A program made the translations under genes and the position numbers. Under the pieces are notes generated by a model. That model was given only the letters and a program-made list of their open reading frames with translations. It had not been told where the DNA came from and made no database searches. A DNA stretch of 64,000 bases, taken from positions 1-64,000 of the forward strand of contig NZ_JAAGVC010000015.1 of the NCBI RefSeq assembly GCF_010858045.1, given 5' to 3'. Positions within the stretch are counted from its first letter, which is position 1, and every line of letters starts with the position of its first letter. Source of the DNA: Nocardia cyriacigeorgica. GTDB taxonomy: Bacteria; Actinomycetota; Actinomycetes; Mycobacteriales; Mycobacteriaceae. Below, piece by piece: positions 35,178-43,951 of the stretch.

Positions 35178-36143
35178 TCACGGCAGGGCGCCGGCACCGC
35201 CCCCGGCGTAGCGGCCGACCAGTTGCGCGCCGATCCGGGCCAGCTCGGCACGGACGTCCGCAGGCCCGATCACCTCGATCGAATCGCCCCATCCGGCCAG
35301 CTGCTGAGCGACCATCCACGCCGTCGGGGCGGTGACCCTGGCCCGAACGCGCCCGTCCTCGATCGGGCCGTCGACCACGCAGTGCCGCCCCTGCTGGTCC
35401 TGCAGGATCGGGAGCAGCCGCTCGCTGATGAGCACGGTCGCGGCGACGGTCGAACGCTGCCGCTCCACCTCCTCGACCACCTCTTCCCAGGCCTCGGCCA
35501 GGTCGAAGTCCGCCGGCCGCTCGGCCGGCTCCGCGGTCACCACCATCGCGCCGATCCGGTCGACCCGGAAGGTGCGCCTGCCGCGTTCGGTGCCCGCGAC
35601 GAGGTACCAGATGCCGTCCTTGTCGACGAGACCCAGCGGATCGACCGAGCGCTCGAACTGTTCACCGGTGCGGGTGCGGTAAGCCAGGCGGACCTTGCTG
35701 CGCTGCACCACCGCCCGCTGCAACGTGCGGACCTCGGCGGGCAACGTCCGTTCGGTGGCGCCCCAGCGCGAGGGGTCGATGACGACGGCGTCGGCGGCGG
35801 CTTCGGCCTCGCCACGGAAGGTCTGCGGCAGGGCACGCACGAGCTTGCGCAGCGCGGCCTTCGCCTCGGGCTGCGCCCCCGCCGACGGTCCCGCGAGCAG
35901 GAACAAGGCTCGGGCCTCCCCTGCGGTCAGCCCGCTCAGGTCGGTACGCGCCCCTCCGATCAATTGCCATCCGCCACCACGCCCCGGTTGCGGATACACC
36001 GGGATACCGGCCGCGGACAGAGCTTCGAGATCCCGGCGGGCGGTGGCCACCGATACCTCGAGTTCGGTGGCGATCTCGGCGGCGGTGACCCGCCCCCGGC
36101 TCTGCATCAGCAGCAGGGTCGCCACCAGTCGATCGGCTCGCAT
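35178..36143 (-). CDS. WYL-domain transcriptional regulator (DeoR/YafY type)
   Basis: About 321 residues from the ATG at 36143; ATG 36152 and 36173 are alternatives. N-terminal HTH_11 (L-L-L-M-Q-S-R-G-R-V-T-A-A-E-I-A, V-A-T-A-R-R-D-L-E-A-L). WYL domain with R-T-F-R-V-D-R-I and G-I-W-Y-L-V-A-G-T, and a C-terminal WCX segment. Regulators of this class sense small ligands or oligonucleotides. It is divergent from the VOC gene at 36233 with an inverted repeat between them (36163-36187), so that gene is the likely target. Confidence 0.9.
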   Translation of the reverse strand: MRADRLVATLLLMQSRGRVTAAEIATELEVSVATARRDLEALSAAGIPVYPQPGRGGGWQLIGGARTDLSGLTAGEARALFLLAGPSAGAQPEAKAALRKLVRALPQTFRGEAEAAADAVVIDPSRWGATERTLPAEVRTLQRAVVQRSKVRLAYRTRTGEQFERSVDPLGLVDKDGIWYLVAGTERGRRTFRVDRIGAMVVTAEPAERPADFDLAEAWEEVVEEVERQRSTVAATVLISERLLPILQDQQGRHCVVDGPIEDGRVRARVTAPTAWMVAQQLAGWGDSIEVIGPADVRAELARIGAQLVGRYAGGGAGALP

Positions 36144-36162
36144 GAATCTCATTCTGCGGCTA

Positions 36163-36187
36163 AAAGTGCTCATTTGGTGCGCACTTT
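36163..36187. promoter_or_regulatory. Inverted repeat between WYL regulator and VOC gene
   Basis: AAAGTGC (36163-36169) and GCACTTT (36181-36187) form a perfect 7-bp repeat with an 11-nt spacer in the 89-nt divergent gap. This is a candidate operator for the WYL regulator. Confidence 0.45.
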
Positions 36188-36232
36188 GACCGCGAGGATG
36201 GATTCATCGACACCGAACCGAAGGAGAAGACG

Positions 36233-36652
36233 ATGTTGCGAGGCATGGCGACGGTGAATTTCTACGCCGACGATCTGGAGGCCGCGAAGGACTGGTACAC
36301 CGAGGTGTTCGGCATCCCACCGTATTTCCACGTTCCCGGCGGCTACTACGAGTTCCGGATCGGCGATTACCAGCAGGAGTTCGGCCTCATCGCCGGGGCC
36401 TACGCGCCCGGCGGCAAGCAGGCCCCCGGCGGCGCGATCTTGCACTGGCACGTCGACGACCTACAGGCCGCTTTCGACCGGCTGCTCGACCTCGGCGCCA
36501 CCGTCTACGACCCGATCACCGAGCACGGCGACGGCAGCGGGTTCATCACCGCGTCGGTGGTCGACCCCTTCGGCAATGTGCTCGGCATCATGTCCAACCC
36601 GCACTACCTCGAGGTGCTGGCCGAGACCGGGCCGGCGACGGCGCCGGCCTGA
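36233..36652 (+). CDS. VOC-family (glyoxalase/bleomycin resistance-like) protein
   Basis: 139 residues, ATG at 36233 with AAGGAGAA upstream. Paired beta-alpha-beta-beta-beta units: V-N-F-Y-A-D-D-L-E-A-A-K-D-W-Y-T and later W-H-V-D-D-L-Q-A-A-F, ending D-P-F-G-N-V-L-G-I. The metal ligands cannot be fixed by eye. Members bind or isomerise small molecules; substrate unknown. Its divergence from a WYL regulator suggests an inducible detoxification role. Confidence 0.88.
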   Translation: MLRGMATVNFYADDLEAAKDWYTEVFGIPPYFHVPGGYYEFRIGDYQQEFGLIAGAYAPGGKQAPGGAILHWHVDDLQAAFDRLLDLGATVYDPITEHGDGSGFITASVVDPFGNVLGIMSNPHYLEVLAETGPATAPA

Positions 36653-36718
36653 CGCCGGGGGTCTCCCTACGCGGCGCCGGCTCGCGCTCCTGATGGGTGC
36701 GGGCCGGGCCGCAGCGGT

Positions 36719-37522
36719 CTAGGGACGGAACCAGCGTTCGAGAATCTTCGCCACACCGTGGGCGGTGACGTCGGCGGTGACTTCATCGGCCATATCCCGG
36801 ATTTCGGCGGGTCCGTTGGCCATGGCCACCGAATGCGCTGCCCAGCTCAGCATTTCCCGATCGTTGTAGCCATCGCCGATGGCCAGCGTGGCGCAGGCGG
36901 GCACGCCGAGTGCGGTGCGCAGCCGTTCCAGCGCCCAGCCTTTGGACACCCCGAGCCGCGAGACCGTCAGCCAGGGGCCGTATTCGCCGTACACCCAGCC
37001 GGCGTCGGGCACGCGCAGGAAGGTCAACAGCCGGCGCAGCTCCTCGGTGGAGCCTTCCGGCCACCAGCCGTTGAGCCGCGGGGTCGGTTCGCTGCACAGG
37101 GTGTGCTCGTCGACGACCAGGTATTCGCCGCCGACGTCGTATTCGCCGGGGCTGAATCCGGTGGCCCAGGTGCCGATTCCGACCCGTTCCACGGCCAGGA
37201 TCATCTCGGGGAACAGATCGCGCAGCGCCCGGACCGCGGGCCGGGGATCGAAGGCGTGCACGGCCACCGGATCGCCGGCAGCGACGTCGACATGCACGGC
37301 GCCGTTGGAGCACAGGGCGTGGCCCTCGGTCAGGCCGAGTTCGGCCAGTACCGGCCGGGTCTTGAGCACGGTGCGGCCGGTGCTGATGACGACGTGCGCG
37401 CCCGCGTCGACGGCCGCCCGAACCGCGGCGACGACCCGTTCGCTGATCGGCTCGCCGGTGGGCATGAGCGTGCCGTCCACATCCAGCGCGATCAGTTCCG
37501 GCGCTCCCCCATTGGCTTCCAC
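36719..37522 (-). CDS. HAD-superfamily phosphatase (Cof/HAD-IIB type)
   Basis: 267 residues, GTG start. Motif I is D-V-D-G-T-L-M, motif II S-T-G-R-T, the Lys of motif III lies in S-K-G-W-A-L-E, and motif IV is G-D-G-Y-N-D. The large C2-type cap lies between motifs II and III. These enzymes dephosphorylate sugar phosphates or cofactors. Single gene, convergent with the VOC gene; substrate not evident. Confidence 0.92.
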   Translation of the reverse strand: MEANGGAPELIALDVDGTLMPTGEPISERVVAAVRAAVDAGAHVVISTGRTVLKTRPVLAELGLTEGHALCSNGAVHVDVAAGDPVAVHAFDPRPAVRALRDLFPEMILAVERVGIGTWATGFSPGEYDVGGEYLVVDEHTLCSEPTPRLNGWWPEGSTEELRRLLTFLRVPDAGWVYGEYGPWLTVSRLGVSKGWALERLRTALGVPACATLAIGDGYNDREMLSWAAHSVAMANGPAEIRDMADEVTADVTAHGVAKILERWFRP

Positions 37523-37610
37523 CTACCTATTGTGCCGTCCGAGTACGCATTTGACATCCGAATCGCACGGCAGTACCGAATCTCGTGACCCGGCAGCACA
37601 ATCGGCCCCT

Positions 37611-38192
37611 TCAGTCGGCAGACCCTTCGCCGGGCAGACGTTCGTACCCGAGGAGCAGGGCGACGATGTCGAGAGCGGTGTCGATCTGCGGCACGTCCCC
37701 ACCCAGCAACGGCGCGTAGAGGTGCACATCGCAGATGCGGACGATGGCATCGGCCAGCACCCGGCTCGACATGCGCAACCGCAGATGCCCCAGCTGCTGC
37801 TGTTCGTCGAGCATCTCCGCGATCAACCGGGCCGAGGTGGATTCGATGACGCCGGGCAGCAGCGCCAGCCGGATGAACACCTGCGGTTCCCGGCGGGTCA
37901 GCGCGAGCAGTGGTTCCGACCCGGACACTGCCCGCATCAGCCGTTCCAGCACATCGAGGATGAGTTCGGCCCCGGTGCCGGAGCCGGCCGCAATCGCCTT
38001 GCGGTAGGTGCGCTCGGTGGCCTCGGCCAGCACCGTCGCGATCAGCTCGTCGCGATTGCCGACATGCCGGTACAGCGTCGCCCGGCCGATCCCGAGGGTG
38101 CGGGCCAGCACCGACATGTCCAGCGGTTCGCCCGCCAGATACAGCTTCGTGGCGGCATCGATCGCACGACGCCCTTCGGAAGTAGCGATCAC
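37611..38192 (-). CDS. qsdR: TetR-family regulator of the QsdR type
   Basis: 193 residues from GTG 38192, with AGGAG 8 nt upstream. N-terminal TetR helix-turn-helix (L-A-R-T-L-G-I-G-R-A-T-L-Y-R-H-V-G-N-R-D-E-L) and an all-helical C-terminal domain. It is divergent from a QsdA-like lactonase and an acyl-CoA ligase, the same set as the qsd locus of Rhodococcus erythropolis, where QsdR represses lactone catabolism until a lactone is present. A 9-bp-arm inverted repeat lies in the shared promoter. The symbol is assigned by this context. Confidence 0.85.
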   Translation of the reverse strand: MIATSEGRRAIDAATKLYLAGEPLDMSVLARTLGIGRATLYRHVGNRDELIATVLAEATERTYRKAIAAGSGTGAELILDVLERLMRAVSGSEPLLALTRREPQVFIRLALLPGVIESTSARLIAEMLDEQQQLGHLRLRMSSRVLADAIVRICDVHLYAPLLGGDVPQIDTALDIVALLLGYERLPGEGSAD

Positions 38193-38247
38193 CCGTCCAT
38201 CTCCTCATATCCGGGGACAGACCGCGAACCAACGCCCCGAGTGGGGG

Positions 38248-38292
38248 TTGACGGATCCCCGCCAGGTGAGACACACTCCTTCAGTGTCTCAC
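38248..38292 (+). promoter_or_regulatory. qsd promoter with QsdR-type operator
   Basis: GTGAGACAC (38266-38274) and GTGTCTCAC (38284-38292) form a perfect 9-bp inverted repeat around a 9-nt spacer. TTGACG (38248-38253) stands 17 nt before ACACAC (38271-38276), so the repeat would cover the -10 region. This is the expected layout for TetR-type repression of the lactonase operon. Confidence 0.65.
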
Positions 38293-38352
38293 GAAGCGTG
38301 GTGCGCATCACACCAGCACCCCTTCGACCGGCGATAGCGCAGAGGAATCCCG

Positions 38353-39324
38353 ATGCCCACAGTTGAAACCGTCCGCGGCCCCGTCGACACCGAAGCCCTC
38401 GGTCAGGTGTTGATGCACGAGCACGTCTTCGTTCTCGGCAGCGAAATCCAGCAGAACTATCCGGACTACCCGAACCACTGGGATGAGGACGCGCGAGTCG
38501 CGGATGCCGTGGAGAAGTTGCGGCAGTGCAAGGCGCGCGGCATCGATACGATCGTCGACCCGACCGTGATCGGCCTCGGCCGCTACCTGCCCCGAATCCA
38601 GCGCATCAACGAGCAGGTCGACATCAATATCGTCGCGGCGACCGGCATCTACACCTACAACGAGGTGCCGTTCCAGTTCCACTACACCGGTCCGGGGCTG
38701 CTCTTCGATGTGCCCGAACCGATGGTGGAGCTGTTCGTCAAGGACATCCGCGAAGGCATCGCGGACACCGGCGTGAAGGCGGCTTTCCTCAAATGCGCGA
38801 TCGAGGAGCAGGGTTTGACGCCGGGCGTGGAGCGCGTCATGCGCGCGGTGGCCCGCGCCCATGTCGAAACCGGTGCGCCGATCACCGTGCACACCAATCC
38901 GCACACCCGCTCCGGGCTGGTTGCGCAGAAGGTCCTCGCCGACGAAGGCGCCGATCTGACCAAGGTCGTCATCGGGCATTCCGGTGACAGCACCGACCTG
39001 GACTACCTGTGCGAAATCGCCGACGCGGGCTCCTATCTCGGAATGGACCGTTTCGGACTCGATGTGCTGCTGCCGTTCGAGGAACGGGTCGCCACGGTGG
39101 CCGCGCTGGCCGAACGGGGTTACGCCGAGAAGATGGTGCTCGCCCACGACGCGGCCTGCTTCATCGACTGGTTCAGCGAGGAAGGCAAGGCCGCCGCGGT
39201 GCCGAACTGGAATTTCACCCACATCAGCGATGACGTGCTGCCCGCTCTGCGGGCACGCGGCGTCACCGAGGAGCAGATCACCACCATGCTGGTCGACAAC
39301 CCGCGCCGCTACTTCACCGCGTGA
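38353..39324 (+). CDS. qsdA: QsdA-like lactonase (phosphotriesterase family)
   Basis: 323 residues. Amidohydrolase/PTE fold with the metal ligands H-E-H (22-24), a Lys in F-L-K-C-A-I-E-E-Q-G, H-T-N in T-V-H-T-N-P, I-G-H-S-G-D-S, and a late Asp in L-A-H-D-A. This matches phosphotriesterase-like lactonases that open N-acyl-homoserine lactones and gamma-lactones, hence quorum quenching. It is followed after 38 nt by an acyl-CoA ligase and controlled by the divergent QsdR-type gene. Confidence 0.9.
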   Translation: MPTVETVRGPVDTEALGQVLMHEHVFVLGSEIQQNYPDYPNHWDEDARVADAVEKLRQCKARGIDTIVDPTVIGLGRYLPRIQRINEQVDINIVAATGIYTYNEVPFQFHYTGPGLLFDVPEPMVELFVKDIREGIADTGVKAAFLKCAIEEQGLTPGVERVMRAVARAHVETGAPITVHTNPHTRSGLVAQKVLADEGADLTKVVIGHSGDSTDLDYLCEIADAGSYLGMDRFGLDVLLPFEERVATVAALAERGYAEKMVLAHDAACFIDWFSEEGKAAAVPNWNFTHISDDVLPALRARGVTEEQITTMLVDNPRRYFTA

Positions 39325-39362
39325 GGCCGCCGACCAGTCACCGACGAATTCCGGCAGACACC

Positions 39363-40904
39363 ATGACCACTGAGACCACCGTGATCGAGATCGCGCGCGC
39401 CCACAACCCGTTCGACACCACAGGCGTCACCCTCGACGCAGACGGCGTGCCGCACTACACCGACCTACCCGCGACCCTGCTCGACCTGTTGCGCCATCGA
39501 GCCGAGACCAGCCCTGACACCGAGGCGGTCGTGGAAACGGGCGCGCAACGTTTGACCTACCGCCAGTTGTGGGACCGGGCCACCCGCATCGCCGGCGGCT
39601 TACACGCGGGCGGGCTCACCCGCGGCGACCGGGTGGCCATCCGCTACCCGGCCGGCGCGGACTGGGTGCTCGCCTTCTGGGGCGTGGTGCTGGCCGGCGG
39701 GATCGCCGTCGCGGTGAACACCCGCTCGGCCGAGCCCGAAATCGAATTCGTCCTCGCCGACGCGGGCGTGCGGGTGGACCTGTCACCCGGCACCCCGCTA
39801 CCCGATGGCGAGCCCTATGTCGCCGAAGGACTTCGCCACGACGATCTCGCCGCGCTGTTCTACACCTCCGGCACCACCGGAAAGCCGAAGGGCGTGCCGA
39901 CCACCCATGAGGCGTTCCTGACCAATGCCGAGAACATGGTTCGCTGCCTGGGCCTGCCCCGCGATATCGGCGCACAGTTGCGGACACTGATCTCGGTGCC
40001 GCTGTTCCACGTCACCGGCTGCAATTCCCAACTGCTGGTCGCCGCGTATCTCGGCGGCACCTCGGTGATCATGCCCGCACGGGACGTGCCAGGGATGATC
40101 GCCGCCGTACCCGCCGAACGTATCTCGTTCATCGTGACGGTGCCCGCCATGTACGCACTCATGCTGCGGCACGCGGATTTCGCCACCACCGATATGTCCG
40201 CGGTGCGCTGGGTGGGTTACGGCGGTGCGCCGATCGCACCGGCATTGGTCCGGGACGTGCAGGCGGCGTTCCCGGCCGCGACCGTCTTCAACGGTTACGG
40301 CATGACCGAGACCGCCTCACTGATGACGCTACTGCCCGATGACGACGCCGTCGCCCACGCCGATTCGGTCGGCTACGCGGTGCCGTCGGTGCGGCTCGCG
40401 GTGGCACCGATCGATGGTGATCCCGCGGTCGGTGAGCTGCTGGCGCGCGGCGCGAATGTCACCGGCGGGTACTGGAATCGACCGGAAGCCACCGACGCGG
40501 CTCTGCTGCGGGGCTGGCTACGCACCGGTGACGTCGTGCGGGTCGACGATGCCGGGCGCGTGCACATCGTCGACCGGATCAAGGACATCATCAATCGCGG
40601 CGGAGAAAACGTCTCCAGCGTCGAGGTCGAGGCCGCCCTGCTGGCGGCACCGCGGGTCGCGGACGCGGCCGTACTCGCCGTACCCGATGACGTCATGGGT
40701 GAGAAGGTGGGCGCGGTGCTCTTCGCCGACGGCGCGGCGATCGATATCGACACCGTGATCGCGCATTGCCGGAAGCAGCTGGCCGACTTCAAAGTCCCGC
40801 AATACGTCACCGTGGTCGACCAGCCCCTCCCCCGCAACGCGGGCGGCAAATTACTCAAGGCGCGACTGCGCGAACAGGTTCGGTGGGGCGCGCCCCTGCG
40901 CTGA
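39363..40904 (+). CDS. qsdC: Acyl-CoA ligase of the qsd operon
   Basis: 513 residues from the ATG at 39363. ANL superfamily: P-loop Y-T-S-G-T-T-G-K-P-K-G, A5 motif N-G-Y-G-M-T-E-T, W-L-R-T-G-D, and K-D-I-I-N-R-G-G-E-N; catalytic Lys in G-G-K-L-L-K. It activates carboxylic acids as CoA thioesters. In the R. erythropolis qsd operon the ligase QsdC follows QsdA and activates the hydroxy acid released by the lactonase. The alcohol dehydrogenase QsdD expected next is not present here. The symbol is by context. Confidence 0.85.
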   Translation: MTTETTVIEIARAHNPFDTTGVTLDADGVPHYTDLPATLLDLLRHRAETSPDTEAVVETGAQRLTYRQLWDRATRIAGGLHAGGLTRGDRVAIRYPAGADWVLAFWGVVLAGGIAVAVNTRSAEPEIEFVLADAGVRVDLSPGTPLPDGEPYVAEGLRHDDLAALFYTSGTTGKPKGVPTTHEAFLTNAENMVRCLGLPRDIGAQLRTLISVPLFHVTGCNSQLLVAAYLGGTSVIMPARDVPGMIAAVPAERISFIVTVPAMYALMLRHADFATTDMSAVRWVGYGGAPIAPALVRDVQAAFPAATVFNGYGMTETASLMTLLPDDDAVAHADSVGYAVPSVRLAVAPIDGDPAVGELLARGANVTGGYWNRPEATDAALLRGWLRTGDVVRVDDAGRVHIVDRIKDIINRGGENVSSVEVEAALLAAPRVADAAVLAVPDDVMGEKVGAVLFADGAAIDIDTVIAHCRKQLADFKVPQYVTVVDQPLPRNAGGKLLKARLREQVRWGAPLR

Positions 40905-41011
40905 GACCTCACCGGCAGCGCAGGCGCGCCGAACAGGGCTACATCACCGTCGACGGGGTCGATGCCGCGCGGCGGGTACCTACCGGGACCTGAGAAGGGT
41001 CCTGCTTCCCC

Positions 41012-41039
41012 GTTGTGGCGACAACCCGGCTGCCACAAC
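41012..41039. terminator. Stem-loop between convergent genes
   Basis: GTTGTGGC (41012-41019) and GCCACAAC (41032-41039) form a perfect 8-bp stem with a 12-nt loop between the ligase (ends 40904, rightward) and the Hsp70-like gene (ends 41136, leftward). It is probably a bidirectional terminator; no T-tract. Confidence 0.45.
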
Positions 41040-41135
41040 CAGAACCCCTCGACGCTGGAGCCGGAGCCAGCGGCCGACGGTGCGCTACCGGGAACCGGTG
41101 CGGCACCGTCGGCGCCTGCTGCGGGTGTTCAGGAC

Positions 41136-43454
41136 TCAGCGGCCGCCCGAACCACCGCCCGAGCCGCCGGAACCACCCGACCCACCGGAGCCACCGGAGC
41201 CGCCCGAACCACCCGAGCCGCCGCGTGATCCGCCGGAGCCGCCCTTGGACCCACCGCCGCGCGAACCGCCCGATGAGCTGCCGCCGTCCGAATCGCCGCC
41301 CGAGCTCCGCGACCCTCCGCTGCGCGATCCACCCGACGAGCTGCCGCCGTCCGAATCACTCGAGCCACCCCGCGCGCCGCCGCTGCTCGACCGGCCGGAA
41401 CCGCCGCCGGAAGAGCTGCCGCCAGTCGAACTTCCGCCGGTCGAGCCGCCTCCCGAGGCACCGCCGCCCGAGCCCGAGCCACCCGCTGCGCCGCCGGAAG
41501 CCGCACCCCCGGAAGCAGATCCGCCGGAGGCCGAACCACCCGACGCGGACCCGCCGGAAGCAGAACCACCCGAGGTCGAACCGCCGGAGCCGGAACTGCC
41601 GGAGCTCGAACCGTCCGAACCCGATCCCCCGGACGTCGAGCCACCGGCGCCCGCACCCGACGGTGCGCCGGTCGAACCACCCGACGCCGCGCCGCCCGCG
41701 GCCGAATCACCGTCGGCCGCACCACCTGACGTGCCCGAACCGCTATCGGTGGACGCACCGCCGCCCGATCCGATGCCGCCGGAAGCATCGCCCGCTCCGC
41801 TCCCGGTGCCGGCCGAGCCACCCGGAACACCCGCCCCGCCGGGCGCGGGATCGCTCGCCGGAGTACCGGTCGAACCGCCGGGCGCGGTGCCGCCGGGCAC
41901 CGTCGAATCGTCCGGCGCACCTGGTGTGGTGCCCGCGGGCGTTCCCGGCGCTGTAGCGCCGGGATCGGTGACCCCGCCGGGTGTCGTACCGGGCGTTCCG
42001 GGTACAGGACTCGACCCGTCGCCGACGCCGGGCACTCCCGGAATCGTTGGGGTGCCGTCGGCCGGATCGCTCGGCGGCCGCACCGTGCGGTCGGGCTGGG
42101 CGAACGGCAGTGGATTGCGGAACCGTGCGGGGTCGGCGTAGGTGCCGGGCGACTCGTCGGTCCGATGACGCCATTCTCGGGTGTCGGAGTGGGAATCGCC
42201 GCGGCTGCCACCGTGGCTCTCGGCCCTGGTCGGGCCGTGCGGACGGGAGTACGCCGAGGGCGAGACCATTGCGGCGTAGCCGGTCGACCGGGCGGGCGAA
42301 CCCGAGACGGCCCTGGCGAGGCCGGACGCCGCGTAGCCGACGGCATGCAGATGCCGGGCGAGGCCGTGGTCGGTGAGGGCGCTGCCGTCGAGTTCCACGA
42401 GCAGTGCGTCGCGCGGAATGTCCAGGCGGGGGAACCGGTCGAGCACCGGGGAGAGCTGAGTGTCGACGGTGCCGCTGCCGAACATGGTGGCCGCCGACAT
42501 GGCGATCGCCGAAACGATTGCGGCGCCGGAGAACACCGGCGGATGGAAGCTCGCGCCCGGCGCTGCCGGCGTCGCGGTGCGTGCGGCGAGATAGGCGGCG
42601 CCCGCCGCCACGGTCTGCCCAGGGTCGGCCGACATGATCACCGGCTTGCCGAGTTCGGCGAGCGTGCGCGCCACTTCCGGTGGCCGCGCCGCACCGCCGA
42701 CGACCAGGATGCGACCGATGTCGGACATGCCGATTCCCGCGGCGCTCACCGCGGCCCGTACCACTTCCAGCGAATCACGGATCTGCTCGACCCGCAGGCC
42801 GTCGGTGTCGACGATGGAGGTCATCGCGACCGTGCCCGCCGCCTTGGTTCTACCTCCGGCGTAGCGGGCGATCATCGCGCCGAGCGGGCGGCCGCCGAAG
42901 TCGTAGCAGCGCACCGGTTTCCCGACCATCGGATGATCCGGCCAGTCGGGGCCCACGCGCACGACGGTGATATCGAGGCTGTTGCCGCCGAGGTCGTAGA
43001 CCAGTACGAATTCCGATGGCAGCGGGCCGTGTTCGCGTTCGAGCCATTCGGCGGCAGCCACCGGTTCGGGCACCAGCTCGACGTGGCCGATGCCGGACAG
43101 CTCCAGCGCCTGCCGCAGCAGGGCGACCTGCTTGTTCGAATACGCCGCCGGATAGGTGGCGACCACACCGGCCGAGGGCTCCGCGGCGGCGAGCAGGCTG
43201 TGCACCACGGCCGCGATCATGTTCGCCGGCGACCAGATCCGGCCGCCGATGGTCACCGAGTCTGGGTCGCGGGCCAGGTCGGCGAAATCGGTGACCGCTC
43301 CGGCGAATTCGGGGATCGCGCCGAGCCGGACACCGGTGCCGTCGAAGGCGGCGGTGGTGCGCCTGGTACGCACCGATGGTCGTGGTTGCTCGGCGGTCGC
43401 CACCGCCGATACGGAGTTCACTGTGCCGATGCTGAAGCCCAGCCCTGTAGTCAT
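41136..43454 (-). CDS. Hsp70-like ATPase with transmembrane segment and long Gly/Ser-rich tail
   Basis: 772 residues. The N-terminal ~290 residues form an actin/Hsp70-type nucleotide-binding domain: phosphate-1 F-S-I-G-T-V-N-S, phosphate-2 V-Y-D-L-G-G-N-S-L-D-I-T-V, connect-1 P-E-P-V-A-A-A-E-W-L, adenosine I-L-V-V-G-G-A-A-R-P. No substrate-binding domain follows. Instead there is a hydrophobic segment (A-I-V-S-A-I-A-M-S-A-A, near 315), a His/Arg/Pro linker, then ~300 residues of Pro/Gly/Thr and finally S-G-G repeats to the end. The likely topology is a cytoplasmic ATPase with an extracytoplasmic or surface tail. The same domain without the tail recurs at 47660-48778. Confidence 0.82.
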   Translation of the reverse strand: MTTGLGFSIGTVNSVSAVATAEQPRPSVRTRRTTAAFDGTGVRLGAIPEFAGAVTDFADLARDPDSVTIGGRIWSPANMIAAVVHSLLAAAEPSAGVVATYPAAYSNKQVALLRQALELSGIGHVELVPEPVAAAEWLEREHGPLPSEFVLVYDLGGNSLDITVVRVGPDWPDHPMVGKPVRCYDFGGRPLGAMIARYAGGRTKAAGTVAMTSIVDTDGLRVEQIRDSLEVVRAAVSAAGIGMSDIGRILVVGGAARPPEVARTLAELGKPVIMSADPGQTVAAGAAYLAARTATPAAPGASFHPPVFSGAAIVSAIAMSAATMFGSGTVDTQLSPVLDRFPRLDIPRDALLVELDGSALTDHGLARHLHAVGYAASGLARAVSGSPARSTGYAAMVSPSAYSRPHGPTRAESHGGSRGDSHSDTREWRHRTDESPGTYADPARFRNPLPFAQPDRTVRPPSDPADGTPTIPGVPGVGDGSSPVPGTPGTTPGGVTDPGATAPGTPAGTTPGAPDDSTVPGGTAPGGSTGTPASDPAPGGAGVPGGSAGTGSGAGDASGGIGSGGGASTDSGSGTSGGAADGDSAAGGAASGGSTGAPSGAGAGGSTSGGSGSDGSSSGSSGSGGSTSGGSASGGSASGGSASGGSASGGAASGGAAGGSGSGGGASGGGSTGGSSTGGSSSGGGSGRSSSGGARGGSSDSDGGSSSGGSRSGGSRSSGGDSDGGSSSGGSRGGGSKGGSGGSRGGSGGSGGSGGSGGSGGSGGSGGGSGGR
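41139..42050 (-). repeat. Low-complexity Gly/Ser/Pro-coding tract
   Basis: The 3' third of the Hsp70-like gene is built from short degenerate codon repeats. G-G-S triplets dominate at 41139-41230 (CCACCGGAG-type units on the plus strand), A-S-G-G-S at about 41500-41580, and P-G-G/P-G-T units from ~41800 to 42050. Such tracts are prone to slippage and length change between strains. Confidence 0.75.
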
Positions 43455-43951
43455 TCGCTATCCCGTCAACGCACCGAGACCACGTCCCTCATGTGAAGAA
43501 CCATGGGCCGCGGTCGTCTTCCAAACAGCTCCCACAGGTTAGCTGTTTCGACTCCATTCGGATGCCTGTTTGATATGAAAGATTCAACCGATCGCGACCT
43601 TTCGACAAAATTGCTGGTCACAGCATCGCGCTCGAGGAGTTCAGACCCCTGGATCGATGCGATTCGGAGATCTCGTGTCGCATTCCGCAATCATTCGGCG
43701 ATCTCGACACCTGAACGCGCACAAGGGGACCGGGTGCACGGGTCAGTCGTTCAGTACACACCTACCAGTCGGTAACCAATGCGTTGCCCGGGCATCGAAA
43801 TTCGACCGAGCGGTCGCTTCTGCCGTGTTGGGTGACGCGTCAACGCAACGGCCGATTCCCGCCAGCAGAGGCCGCGGGCAGCGGGTTGACTGGTCATCAC
43901 GACGTCGTAGCGCACATCAAAAGGCAAGTACCAGAAGGGAAACCGAATTCC
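43455..43951. other. Intergenic region between divergent Hsp70-like and SDR genes
   Basis: 497 nt, more AT-rich than its surroundings. Two short frames (43466-43690 minus, 43503-43775 plus) overlap each other and have no ribosome site or domain, so neither is accepted. It holds an 8-bp inverted repeat at 43523-43548 and TTGACT at 43886-43891 as a possible -35 for the SDR gene, with only a weak TAGCGC 16 nt later. Confidence 0.4.
43523..43548. promoter_or_regulatory. Inverted repeat upstream of the Hsp70-like gene
   Basis: AAACAGCT (43523-43530) and AGCTGTTT (43541-43548) are perfect 8-bp arms with a 10-nt spacer, about 70 nt before the Hsp70-like start on the minus strand. It could be an operator or a 5' UTR hairpin. 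Confidence 0.45.

Noticed and set aside
41139..42050. Repeat array as possible CRISPR
   Set aside because: Units are short, degenerate, in frame with a protein and without unique spacers.
41080..42141. Pro/Glu-rich open frame on the plus strand with P-E-P-P repeats
   Set aside because: It is the complement of the Gly/Ser tail of the Hsp70-like gene; no start signal and no domain.
43466..43775. Two overlapping short frames between the Hsp70-like and SDR genes
   Set aside because: They overlap on opposite strands, lack ribosome sites and resemble no family; the inverted repeat in the same place explains the region better.
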